Source: Tubiluchus corallicola (taxonomy: Eukaryota > Priapulida > Priapulimorpha > Priapulimorphida > Tubiluchidae). From it: a stretch of DNA of 64,000 nucleotides. Where the stretch lies: the NCBI GenBank assembly GCA_030141605.1, contig JAQGDQ010000844.1, forward strand, positions 24,431-88,430, given 5' to 3'. The number at the start of each line of letters is the position of its first letter. Within the stretch, counting starts at the first letter, position 1. The notes beneath the pieces are model-generated. The model was not told the origin of the DNA. It ran no database searches and saw nothing but the letters and a program-made list of their open reading frames with translations. Positions 47,601 through 61,300 of this stretch are shown piece after piece. Made by a program: the position numbers and the translations under genes.

Positions 47601-48824
47601 TGACCTTGCTCCAAAAGTGATCAGATCAAGATTCAGGAATTTTCATTGTAATCAAAACAGGTACAGTAACCTATACTTACTTCGCCAGAAATTGTACCGT
47701 TTTGACTAATCCACTGTGGGCATTCCATATTTTGCAAACCAACAGTGTTGCACAGTGCACAGTATGTGTTTTTATAAAATGTTCCAGACTTTTTATCCCT
47801 GACTGTTGCTTCGTAGTTTCGGCACTGGCTGACCACAGAATTATCTGACTGGTTGACGTAGCATGCATCCACAACTGGAGTACAAGGACGCAGAGGTAGT
47901 CCCGCATCTGGTTCTTGGTATATGGGAAGGCAATGTTTACCTGTAATTATAAGATAACAAAACAATCAAAAGATGTTAAACAAGCCATTGGCTATTTTAA
48001 TTGAAAAGAATCGACGTAATAGATGAAGAGATATGCTTACCAAAGTCTATATTATGTGATTCCGTGCTAATTGTCAAGATTGGCATCCCACAACTAAACG
48101 TTGTGGTCCAAAAGGTCACTTCTTCGACACCGTTGCACTGAGCACAGTAAACATTACGATAGGTTAGCAAGTCTTTTCCCGTTACAGGAAGACTAGATAT
48201 AACTTCCGCTGGAAAGACTACTTCGCATTTACGGGCAATAGAATCCGTTTCATTGCTGCTTTCATTCGCTGGACAAGAACCAATCATATGAACATACTTT
48301 AGTGGATGCGGAGGAAGGTGGACGCACTCCATTCTCTCCGGTTTTCCAGTCTCCTGAAAGCCATCCAGAAGTGAAGACGAGTATTTGCAATGCTGATTGT
48401 AATCTTTGCAACAGTCTCCATAGAGGTCACACAATGGATCACAGTGACAGCTAAATCGATCAAGATCTGCATCCTCATCAGAGACCTTGAGAACGCATCG
48501 GTTTTTACATGAGATATGCCTTGCACACACGACTTCTTCATCTGTATCATTACCTGTAGTACTGCTCAATGGAGAAAAATAGTTTTTAAACGATCTACGA
48601 TAATCTTCATGTGCAACTTGAATCCAAGTGTCTTGGGCAATGTCGTGTGACACCACGTCGACGTTTTGATTGATCATGGCACTAAACGGAAATGGTTGAT
48701 TGGCAACAAACTGTCCAGATCGTAATCCGGTGGTCACGTCCGCATCTGCACCGATCCGGTGGCTACGACAGGCCGAGATGTAGAACATCAACGTGTACAT
48801 GGATAAGAAGCTGACTGCCTTCAT
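44651..48824 (-). CDS. SMB-domain secretin/Methuselah-like GPCR
   Basis: Cell-surface family-B receptor, ligand unknown. Six exons join in phase: 48824-48041, 47940-47681, 47488-47303, 47025-46933, 46739-46611, 46381-44651; about 1060 residues. The start at 48824 places MKAVSFLSMYTLMFYISA as a clean signal peptide; an in-frame ATG at 48899 would add 25 residues. Residues about 106-146 form a somatomedin B domain with the exact spacing C-x3-C-x15-C-x-C-x3-C-x5-CC-x6-C. Two Cys modules follow, marked YRNVYCAQCNGV (exon 1) and YKNTYCALCNTV (exon 2). Exon 6 carries seven membrane helices from about residue 704 (YIESILSVVLLSISLLALLI) to 962 (NLLFILFNSLQGTFLFCAFI), with the TM3 and loop-2 cysteines (YCIATA, TCWITD). 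No GPS cleavage motif is visible before TM1, so it is Methuselah-like rather than a classical adhesion receptor. The cytosolic tail is Ser/Pro-rich. Confidence 0.93.
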
Positions 48825-48899
48825 CGAGATAGCTATAGTTGCAGCAGAGGTGACAACGGTCATCATCATTAAATTAGGATGTGTGAGCTGATATGTCAC

Positions 48900-51800
48900 A
48901 TCACCAAAGCTACTCTAACACGGGGCTTTATGGCCAGATCTATGTTAGAAACTATCACTTCACTTTGCACAAGCCTCACAGTTCAGCAATGTTATGAATA
49001 TCCTTTAATTATTCCGTCCACTTTAGTTTTCACACGTTTGATCATAGTCAAAGTTGATTGAAAGCTTTTGCAAGGTACTTTGCGGACACGACAGGAGAAT
49101 CGCAGAGAAGAGCATACCTATCATCCCCACCTGTCTGTTCTCACGCTTGTCACCTCTTATCATCTAAGTAAAATATAGCGAAATTTGCGAAATCTCTTGC
49201 CACGCGACGCGCGCATGTAGCTACTGATAATATCTGATTACCGTCCAATGTATATTATCGATTACATTGGAAAAGTGTGTAATCACCGAACTGTGGGAGA
49301 TTTTTAGGACATCAGGCTTAACCTGGGGTTGTATTTTTATTGGTTTATATATATATATATAACTAACGTTTGTTGGCTAATATATATGTATATAGTGTCT
49401 CAAACGTCGCTGTGCACTTTGTTTTTAATTTCCTTTTTAAATTTTTCTCCAATCTTAGCAAGAAAGCTGCATTGAATCAAAAGAGGCCTTCGCCAGTTCT
49501 TTTTATTTATTTTTTAACTGGAATCCCCATTGAAATGATGGTGACAGTAACAACATTAGAAATAAAGTTCAAAGTCAGCCTGGCATATATAGTCTTCGAT
49601 TACCAGCTGAACTTCAGGTGAATTTCAGAGCACTTCATAGATCACCCTGCTCTCTCACTACTAACAATGGTGCAGCCTTTCATCACCACTTGTGGGGTGT
49701 GAGAGACTTTCTCAATGCAAGATACCCGACTTGCCATAGGACTGATCTCTAAAACTCTTGAGGTCCCTGAAGAAAGTAGCGAAAATAGCAAAGCCAACTG
49801 GTGCAGTAGTTCTTTTCAGATTTTCGCAATTTTTGACTAAAAGAATTGGCAAAGGTTTTAGTTCATCTGTACCAGTTTTCAAACATCTTGCTTTGTTGGG
49901 TGATAAAATATAGAAAATGTGAAGTATATTTTGACTTATGAGACACCCTGCATGCATATATAACAGAAGATATTTGAAAGACAGATTTATTACTGTTACT
50001 TACTGGGTTAGATATGAAAAGCTAATATATCATTGTGTCAAAGAGAAGCAGTCCTGGGAAAACAAGCGCAATTTGCGCATGGTTAAGCATCTTTTTGCCG
50101 CTTGTATAACACTGCAAAATTAACGTAAATCTGCCACTGGCAGCATTGGTTCGCTCCAAAGGGAAGCAGCCCCGAGAAAGCAAGTGTAATCTTCTGGCAG
50201 GTTGTGTTGCGGGACAGCATGCAGTCACTGAAGATGTTATACTGAAAGCATGTTACGAAGCCGTGGCGTTCATATATAAATTTCAAAATGTAAGGTCTCT
50301 TTTACAGAGCAAAATTTGATGTCAAGGGAATAACGGTACCTTTTGCCGATAACTTCAGAGATTTTATGAGAAACAAGTGCGCCATTTTTCTTAGGGAAAG
50401 TTAACGATGCTTCTACAGCTATTTAAAGAACAAACTTTGATAGATAAACAGGTTAATATGTATGTATAAATTTTCAATGTGCTGTAAAAACAGCTAAAAC
50501 ACATCCATGCTCACAGGTATAGACAAAGTTCATACTAATTGCTTTAAACGCATGCGCACATAGTCGATCAACATTGTTCATTATTAGCGCCATTAAATTT
50601 TTCAGTGAGTTATAATTTGTGACGCAATACCTACACTAATGTTTACTAATTTAGCAGCTTCTACGTAATTAGTAAATGTTACTCACGTACTTAGAGAATG
50701 TAGTAGTCGGAAAAGTCATCAGCTGGACTCGAAACTTTGTCTTGAATGTGCAGAACTGAGATACAACAGCAACACAGCAAAAACAAGTGCTCGATGACCA
50801 CCTAACGCGTACGTAATGGCTGGGTAAATTTACGATACACCCAAGACGAGGTAAAAAGCAGAGTGGTCACAGTGGCCACCTACCAACTTAAGTTAATCAA
50901 CCCCGAACTGCCTGGAAAACTGCCACCGAGTGGCCTGGTTCAGTGTCTCGTCTAAAACTAAAGGATGATTCTTGATAATGAGTTAGGTTCCAATCCTACC
51001 ACAACATGTATTTCTTGCAGGATAAGTTGGTGAGCGCTGGATCCTGTCTTGTACGGTGCCAGTCTTTAAAAAAGTATCTTTCCTCATAACAAGTAGTCCC
51101 TCAGATTTGTCAGCAGGTTTCAGTTTTTGTCTTCCAAGACCCAAGTCCCGAGAATGATGCACATTGTTACAGTGAGTGGTGACCTTAGGCTAAAAGGTCA
51201 AGGTCAACCTAAGTCTCTGCCAGCAAAAATGTCCGTGAAAGGGACTTGCAGGAGGCAACCGAACTTAGGTAACTTATACAGCTGATGTAAGATTCATTTT
51301 AGTAGGGTAATCAAGGTAATATTGAGGAGATGGTTCAACGTCAAAGGTCAGTCATATCTCAAAATTGCATGCTGAGAACCAAACTTTAGCCATGCCAGTT
51401 GGTTAGGCATCGTGAAATTTCGAACGTTAAATTTTGTTACTAACGTTGTTTTTTAAGCTACGTGAGGTAGCGCACCCTTGTTCCAGCACTTAGAAGCCAT
51501 CTAGCGAGGCGTCTACCACTGCAGGACGTCTTCCCAAGCACTGAAGTACTTCCACATGTCAAATAAATCTGACAGCAACAACCAAGCATACCTTACCATA
51601 TTATATTTGTAGATTTTCATGTACATAAATATTGTTCAAAATACTATTAACTTGTACATGTATGCATGTAACGTTGCAAACTTTAAGTAAAATTTACGTT
51701 TTCATATTTCCATATATAACTGATGAATAGATTGCTTGTATGATAATAAATAATTAACGATATATATGTTCTTCTAAATAGAAACATTAAAATGTAATCT

Positions 51801-52381
51801 TATTAAACGTCAAACAGTTTCATATTTATAACAATTAAGGTACTCCCCTACGTAGAAAAAATTGCTGTTACAAATAAGCCTATGTACAGCAAAAAATTAT
51901 TATTTACATATCACAGGCTGAAAATCTAGTAATATATGCATAAATGAATTCGCCATTATGATGTAGTGATTAACAATGACCATGTGTATAAGAAATTTTG
52001 TAAAATCGACATACGCCAGGTTTATTTATGTTTCTTGTTATGGGAAATGGTTTAATATCAAGAGTAAAATAGCATTAACTTCTTACGTACAAAATCATTC
52101 TGTCTTTTGCACTCGGCTTTTCTATTAACATAACAGTATCAAGGTAGCGTAAGATCTGTATTCTGCATAAAAAATGACGACACGTGTACAAATACGAACA
52201 AAGTACAATATCTTACTAATGATATTATGAAGAAAACTAATAATAATAGGCCTAATACTTCTATAGCACCATGTTCGATATAATTGCGTCTTTAAGGCGT
52301 ACGGCAGGGAAAAACAACATATAATCAACCCGCCCGGAGTTTAGTTATTCACTTTTGCATTTTAAATAAATAAAACAACCT
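48900..52381. other. intergenic; no gene seen
   Basis: Spacer between the 5' end of the SMB receptor and the 3' end of CNTD1. It contains a TA-rich stretch at 49345-49395, an imperfect direct duplication around AGAGAAGCAGTCC/AGGGAAGCAGCCC (about 50041-50190) and a tRNA-like relic. A TTTATT at 52021-52026 would be a minus-strand AATAAA 360 bp past the CNTD1 stop. Confidence 0.4.
50921..50999 (+). repeat. tRNA-like relic, possible SINE head
   Basis: ACCGAGTGGCCTGG (A-box like) is followed by GGTTCCAATCC (B-box like, 50985-50995) at type II tRNA spacing. A diverged relative with TGGTTCAGTGTCTC and TTGATAATGAGT occurs at about 21436-21515, so it is dispersed. Stems do not form a tRNA. Confidence 0.4.
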
Positions 52382-55300
52382 CTATTCTTCCATGAGAGTA
52401 CTCACTAAGACGGAAGCAAATGTCACTATGTCGTCTCGTGATAGTTTAGTAAGCTTGTGTATCTCTTGAACCGCCTAGAAATCATAAAACAAGATTGTTA
52501 CTTTTCTTCTTCGTACGTCAACGATCTTGCATGCTTTGATCTGGAGAATCGCAAGAACGCAAATCTTGCGGATATATATATATATAGGCAAGGAGACAAG
52601 ACAAGCACGGTGCAGTGAAGGCAACAAAAATCCTACCCATTGTTACATTTGCTTTTGTGCTCTGCTGGTGTCCTGCATACGAAGCCTGGGGTGCGCATGG
52701 ACCTACGAAGCTTCGGTGCTTCTATCTGCAGTTGGATTAGCCAGTAGTGCTGTTAATCCAGTCATAAACGCATTTTCAAGCAGAGGCTGCAGAATGTCCT
52801 ACAAAAAGCTTTTGTTTGAGAAAATATCGACGATGAACAAAGTTGACATGACCAGAAGAAAAACTATCACCAGTGACGACACAAACCACCACCAAAAGAC
52901 AAATCAACACCAGTGAAGACAACACGACACAAACCCACCACCAGAAGACAAACCAACACCAGTGAAAACAAAACGACACAAACCACCACCAGAAGACAAA
53001 CCAACACCAGTGAAGACAACGCGACACAAACCCACCACCAGAAGACAAACCAACACCAGTGAAGACAACACGATACAAACCACCACCACAAGACAAACCA
53101 ACACCAGTGAAAACAAAACGACACAAACCACCACCAGAAGACAAACCAACACCAGTGAAGATAACACGACACAAACCACCACCACAAGACAAACCAACAC
53201 CAGTGAAAACAAAACGACACAAATCACCACCGGAAGACAAACCATCACCAGTGAAAACAAAACGACACAAATCACCACCGGAAGACAAACTAACACCAGT
53301 GAAGACAACATGACACAAATCACCACCAGAAGACAAACCAACACCAGTGAAAGCACAACACAAACCACCAGCAGAAGACAAACCAACACCAGTGAAGACA
53401 ACACAACACAAACCACCACCAGAAAACAAACCAACACCAGTGAAAACACAGCACAAACCACCACCAGAAGACAAACCACCACCAGAAAACAAACCAACAC
53501 CAGTGAAAACACAGCACAAACCTCCGCCAGTGAAGACAACCAGACACAGACCATCACCAGAAGACAACACGACACAAACCACCATCAGAAGACAAACCAA
53601 CACCAGTGAAAACACGTTACAAACCACCACCAGAAGACAAACCAACACCAGTGAAGACAACACAAACCACCAGCAGAAGACAAACCAACACCAGTGAAAA
53701 CACAGCACAAACCACCACCAGAAGACAAACCAACACCAGTGAAAACACGTTACAAACCACCACCAGAAGACAAACCAACACCAGTGAAAACACAGCACAA
53801 ACCACCACCAGAAGACAAACCATCACCAGTGAAAACACAACACAAACCACCAGCAGAAGAGAAACCAACACCAGTGAAAACACGACACAAACCACCACCA
53901 GAAGACAAACCAACACCAGTGAAAACACAGCACAAACCACCACCAGAAGACAAACCAACACCAGTGAAGACAACACAACACAAACCATCACCAGAAGACA
54001 AATCAACACCAGTGAAAACATAACACAAACCACCAGCAGAAGACAAACCAACACCAGTGAAAACACAGCACAAACCACCACCAGAAGACAAACCAACACC
54101 AGTGAAAACACAACACAAACCACCAGCAGAAGACAAACCAACACCAGTGAAAACACAGTGCAAACCACCACCAGAAGACAAACCAAAACCATGTGAAGAC
54201 AACACATCAACACTAGTGAAAACAACACAACACAAACCACCACCAGAAGACAAACCACCGCCAGTGAAAACACAGCACAAACCACCACCAGAAGACAAAC
54301 CAACACCAGTGAAAACACAACACAAACCACCAGCAGAAGACAAACCAACACCAGTGAAAACACAGCGCAAACCACCACCAGAAGACAAACCAAAACCAGT
54401 GAAGACAACACAACACAAACCACCATCAGAAGACAAATCAACACTAGTGAAAACAACACAACACAAACCACCACCAGAAGACAAACCACCGCCAGTGAAG
54501 ACAACCAGACATAGACCATCACCAGAAGACAACACGACACAAACCACCACCAGAAGACAAACCAACACCAGTGAAGACAACACAGCACAAACCACCACCA
54601 GAAGACAAACCAACACCAGCAAAGACAACACAACACAAACCACCACCAGTGAAGACAACCAGACACAGACCATCACCAGAACACAAACCAACACCAGCAA
54701 AGACAAACCACTGGCTTTGACTGGCTTGACAGCTTTGTTGACAAGCTTATTCCAGTTCCAAAAACCTGCGAAAACCTACTTAGACCTAGGTGTTCAGGCT
54801 GTAATTTTTACATGCAATTTAACCTTGAAGGCTTGAATCATTTATACCTGTTAACTCGGGCCTTAATCTGATAAATTTCATCTCACGTCTGTTCAGGTAC
54901 AGGAAGGTTACTTGACGTTTGCGATCATTGAAGCAGGGTCATATAATCGGCCTAACCTCGTTAGGTTAATTTTTTTTAAAGTTAATCAAGTAGTTATTTT
55001 TATCTAACTTTCAAAGTCATAAACTAAAGTAAACCGCGTATTTTATTGATAGCAAAACGGTTTAATCAGCAACTCATAGACGTAAGCATTGTGCATTTCT
55101 TCCTATAATAAACGAAATAAACGAAACTAGACTATATATTTCCACTTATTCACTTGCAATTTCAATCGACAATAATAAAATCTAGAACCAGGCCAATGTT
55201 TCTTCCGCTAACTAGTGTAAAGTTGAGCATTTTTTATAACAGTATTAGATGCCCGGTAATAAGCAGCCGCAGCTAAATATCATAAAAGAACCCGCATGAA

Positions 55301-58300
55301 ATAAGCTCTGCAGGGGTGTGAAAATCTTGCATACTGATTGGGCAGTCAAAGAGAATGATTGACGTTATGCTTGACGTCAATTGTCCTGGTTCAGTTCCAG
55401 TTTGCGAAAGTTTCTTCCATTAATTTGCTCGCATAATTAGAAGACATTTTCCAGAACAAGCAATAGGAGTTTACTGAACTGACTGATGCACGCTGATCAT
55501 TATTTACCTAAATAATGAACCTAACAGAAGTTAGCCTTTATACTTACAAAATCACTTTTAGGTGGGTCCAGTACATAATAAGCAGCAGCTATCACACTAG
55601 AAGCAAGGAAAAGAAAATCTCTTCGCACAGAAGATAGTTGTATTCTATGAAACATAAACATGAAAACCTTGTATGAAATTGTACGAAAAAATCTTTCATA
55701 CCCAAAAATTCGTAGGACAGTTACTATATGTAAAGCCTTGAGCACTGGTCTAGTGATGGAGCTCAGAACTAAGTTACAAAATTAAAAAGTAACTAGATTA
55801 ATTGTTAGTAAATGGTAGTTAATGGGTGGTGTAGCACTAGACCCGGGGAGGATATTCTTCGTGAGGGGCTGGTCACTTCTGTTAGTTCAGAAATTCCTAC
55901 AGAGGACGCACAAGTCTAGCTGAAGAGTCATTGTAGTGATGACTAACAAGAAAAAAGGTGCCTTTCCTTGAATTCCAGGTAGTTTATCTGCATTTAATAG
56001 TGGTAAAAAGTATAAACCCAGTTTTGTGGATGGAGAGTTGCTGAAACTGCATTTTATACACCCCTTTACCAGGGCCGGATTAAGGTGTGTTGGTGCCCTA
56101 ATCACAGCCCGCACCTGGTGTCCGGGGGAGGCCTGGATTAAAGTGTGTTTGTGCCCTAAGCACAGCCAGCACCTGGTGCCTGAGGGCAGGGCCGGATTAA
56201 GATGTGTTTGTGCCCTAATCACAGCCAGCACCTGGCGCCCTGGGGCAGAGCCGGATTAAGGTGTGTTGGTGCCCTAAGCATAGGCAGCACCTGGTGCCCT
56301 GCTCTCTTCGCGGCTCAAAGCATACGAGTATATTAATAGTAATATAATGTATATTATATTATACTTAAAGTGGGGTGTGTACGAGAAATTAATGCACATG
56401 TGAGACATGTCAAGCAAATTTTGTTGGTATGCATTTTTCTAAAATCCACCTACCATTTTGCCATCCTATATATTTATAATTTGCTTATATTATAAGAGAA
56501 GTACTCCTCGAATGTTCATTTTTGAGAGAAAGTATTATTAATAGACTCATTTGAAATTTTACGCAGTTATCTTTCCTCATTGGTTAAGTTTTAAAAATGA
56601 TAGTCATTGTTGCCATAGCAACTGATGCTGCGTGTCTTTAAACGCATAAAAACAACAACTTTACGATTTTCTGAATTAACCAGCCGCGATCTTATGATAA
56701 TAATTGATTTGTTATGTTATATATCATTTCCTTATATATAAAACAAACTCCATTGATCTAAAATTATAAGTATAAAATCTATACCATTTAAATTATTTAT
56801 TGACTTTAAAATGAAATTTTAGTTAAATAAATCAGGTACAAAAAAGGTATGATCTCAGCAGCAAAGAAGCAAGACTGAACGGTATTAAACATGACATTAA
56901 AATGACACCAGCGCATGAGCCATTGATCACGAAACTTCCTGATCTAGGACCTTAGCTAATGACTGTGGTTAAAATGCTGTGGTTGTCAACTTGTCATGAC
57001 AATAGGTGAATACATGATGATAAAAGGTGAAGACTCTACTATCGTGCTATGCAATGATATGAAAGACAACCCAGTCAAAGTGCCTCATTTGCCTGTAGGT
57101 CTCTTCCTCATATTTTAAACTGTGAAATGCCTTTATGGTCTCTAACATGGTTTATTAAAATTTTAGCTGTTTTCAGTTTTTTGTGTTCTCAGTTCGAGCC
57201 CTGAGCCTTGGTGCCCTAAGCGCTCATGTGCTTAGTCTGCCTATGGGTTAATACTGCCCTACGTTTTACACGATGGCACCATGACTGACAAACGGATTTC
57301 TACAAATATAATATAAGTACAATAGTTTATGTATGAATACAATGCTATAAAAGAGAGGCTTTTGCTCTTACAATCCTGTGTACTTATAATCCAGAGAAAT
57401 TACCTCTTAATCTTAAAACCAAGACTAATAAATAATAATAAATAAAAAAAGAAAATATCGGAAGGACCCACACAGGTTATTTGCGCGGTTGCGCAGGGGT
57501 CATTTGCAGACATGATTGTTATTTAAAGGACTATGTGGAATGCTCACACATGACCAATACATAATTGTACAGTTTGGCTTAACATAAACTCAGCTTTTAC
57601 TGTGTTTCATCATTTCCCATGTGAAAGCGTGCAAAACTAGCTTAAAATTGAAACATCCCACATTGTGCATGAGCCTATGTCATGATACATGATACTGTAT
57701 CATCGACTTGTAATTGTGCATGAGCCTGTATCATGATAACACGTGTAACTCGACGTGTAACTTTCATCCACCAATGACAAGTGTTTGTGCAAAAATTCAC
57801 CTAACAACGCTGAAACAACATATTGAATGCAAAAACTTAAAGCAAAACCGGACCCAGTCTTAAACTCCATGTCAAAACAATCTACTCTTTAAAATATTGA
57901 AAGAAATCATACTATTTTTTTCAAAAATAACTTACGTGAAACAATTATTATCACACAAACACAATTTCACGTTCGCGCCACTAGTTCTTCGCTGTTACAT
58001 GCATTTCGCCATTTGTTAGTGAGACGGGCACTAGCGCCTGCATTTCGGAAACACATTGCACAAAAATAGGTGATGTACCTCTCAGTTTCAGCTGTGTTAG
58101 TTTATGACGAACTAGACACGTTCGACAGCTCATGCGTGAGCACATCGTTTAATTTGAAATTTGAATTTTTATCTTGAAACTTGACGAGTTTTAGTACAAC
58201 ACAATGAATATCTTAGAGTAGAACTGTACTTTAATTTTCACTTTCGCAAACGCGTGCAACACGCTCGTGGAAGAATTTTGCTGTTGAAAATTGTGTTAGT

Positions 58301-61300
58301 TTGTGATGTCATCAATAGTTGGGCTCGCCCACCGTCAATTAAGTTTTTAATCTATTATCTAATTATCAGAAACGCTTTTCCAGTATTAATTGTGTTAAAA
58401 ATGCATACTTTTTATCGGATTTGAAAATTGGGTAGTATATGAAAAATCATCTTGTCTTCTGTTAAGGAAGTATTCTTACCTGTGCTCTGTCGTTGCGACC
58501 TCTACACCAGTGACCTCTAAGAACACTTTGTTGTAGATGTGACAACGTTTGAGGTAGGTGAGGTCTAAAATCTTTAAGCTTATGCCGTGTATCACTTTTA
58601 TTTCCATCTCAGCATCAGTCTTTCCTGTAAATATATCAAACAGTTTAGAGTTTCATTACAATCTAAGTGCCTATAGTTGTGCATTATGACGCAAGCTGGT
58701 CACGTGGAAACGACAATGGCGAGTGCTGTACTAGGTCACCCAACGAACCACCCAAAATAGTCAGGACTAACAGCACACATCGTCCCCATGGTAACATCGT
58801 CGCACAAACTGTGCGCATGCCCTAACATACTGGAATTCGCCTAAAAGTGAACTTTTCAGTAGATTAAGCCATTATACATTGACATTTAACAAGATCTTAT
58901 AGACAAAGTATCACACGCTCACATCATGCCTCAAAAAACATTTGTTAAAATATGAATTTAGAAGTATGAATAAAGCTTCTTCCACAAAAAATCATTTTCT
59001 ATACTGGTATACTGGGGCTGTGGAAGTGAAGTAAAGCTTCTTTGACAAAAAACACATTTTTAACTGGGGTTCTGGAAATGGACTAAAGCTTCTTCCACAA
59101 AAAAATCACATTTTAAACTGGGTATCTGGAAATGGAATAAAGCTTTTTCCACAAAAATCATATTTTAAACTGGGTATCTGGAAATGGAATAAAGTTTCTT
59201 CCACAAAAATCGTTTTCTATGATGAGATTATGGAAGTAAACTAAAGCTTCTTCCAGTTTCACAAAAAAGTGTGGAGCAAAGGTTCTCCACAAAAATCATT
59301 TTGACACAGAGTTGTGAGGTCACTGTTGCATTGCAAAAACATCAAAAAAGAGAAAGAATTGTGTTTCCTTTATAACTGCTATACATAAGCAATATAACAT
59401 CATCATCCTTACCTAACTTTTCCAAAAGTGTCTCCACATACACCAGCGGTGTGTTCACAGCTATTCTATAGTCAAGAGTTTTCATCACACGTAGTTCTGA
59501 ACATAGAATACCTGAAAGACTGTAATGCAAGCCCAGCTGCTGCAGTATGTGCTTGATCTTCAATGGAGTCAGCACCTGCGTACAAATTTGACTTTTTCTA
59601 CCAAAAACCAATAACTACTATAACTGCTATAGACTTTTGGGGCACTAATTGTGATCAAGTTGGGTTTGAACCACGGACCTTTACACGATATGAGCGCAGC
59701 ACCTTATATACTTGGGGCAGTCAGTCCTCGCTGGTTTCAGCCTTTTTCGGTTAATTCAGTTCTAATCATGCAATAGCTGCCACAAATATCATAACGTGTC
59801 TCATCCTCTTTTTGCGCAATCAATTTTTAAAGAAAACTGATATCATTAGAGTTATACATTGTCATTTTATTACTTCTAAACTTTTTGTACCTTTAAATAG
59901 ATAATGGTTTTGTACTTATGAAAACTTGTAAGTAATCACACTGTTATTCAGAAAATATGTGAATAAAAAGTAATCGATATGCACAAATTACCTTAATTCG
60001 ATAAGCAATTCAAAATAAATTATACTTGTAGTTATCAAATTGTAATAATATTAGCAAATCAGCCAAGTGCAAACACGTTGAATTAGCAGGCCTGCCTACA
60101 TTAGGAATAATAAATTAAATGCCATTATGCAAGTGTATTTCTATGGAAGATGTTCAACACAACCTGCATATACCTTATAATGATGAGAAAGTTTACTAGC
60201 CAGCTGTATACATGACAGCACCCGTAGTGAAACTTGTGAATAAAGCTTTTGCTCAATTCCATCCCATTCTTGTTTCTTATTTTTGCTACTAGATGACACC
60301 ACGTAGTCGTGCAGCTCCTTTAGATGCTTTTGCATAAAACTGAAGTGATTAAATTATGGCAGAATTAGCCAGGAATGTAATTCTAATTTCACTTAGAATA
60401 TCATTTTATACAAAATTTTATTTGTTCTATATACAAACTTTTAATGTTACATTCAATGAAAGTTTTTTTATTGAAACCTAATCTACTATTTAGCTGATAT
60501 GAGGTCACTGAACATAGCCTAGCCAACGCTAACCTAACCTAATCTGATCTAAACAACCAAACTTGTCTTCTTTCAAAATCAAAATCAAGCACCAAATCTG
60601 TAATAGCATGCTTTAACATGACCGGGTTTAACCTGACCTTACTCGATTTAATAGTGACCTGACCTGACTTGATCTGATCTGACCTTACTAGACTTAATAG
60701 TGACCTGACGTGACTTGACCTGATCTGACCTTACTAGATTTAATAGTGACCTGACGTGACTTGACCTGATCTGACCTTACTAGATTTAATAGTGACCTGA
60801 TGTGACTTGACCTGATCTGACATTACTCGATTTAATAGTGACCTGACTTGATCTGATCTGACCTTACTAGACTTAATAGTGACCTGACGTGACTTGACCT
60901 GATCTGACCTTACTAGATTTAATAGTGACCTGACGTGACTTGACCTGATCTGACCTTACTGATTTAATATTGACCTGTTTGCCTGATCTGACTTATCGTT
61001 AATATGACCTGACTTGATCTGATCTGACCTTACTAGACTTAATAGTGACCTGACGTGACTTGACCTGATCTGACCTTACTAGTTTTAGTGACCTTACGTG
61101 ACTTGACCTGATCTGACCTTGCTCGATTTAATATTCACCTGGCCTAACTTGACCTGATCTGACCTTATTCGGCCTAATATTCACCTGACATGACTTGACC
61201 TGATCTGACCTTACCTAATATTTGCCTGACCTCACTTGACCTGATTTGATCTTACTCGACCTAATATTCACCTGGCCAAACTTGACCTGGTCTGACCTTA

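Noticed and set aside
52776-54836. Several 200-350-codon open frames on both strands
   Set aside because: All are produced by the stop-free 45/48-bp repeat; frames overlap each other, lack domains or splice support, and the minus ones read only W/F/C/V-rich repeats.
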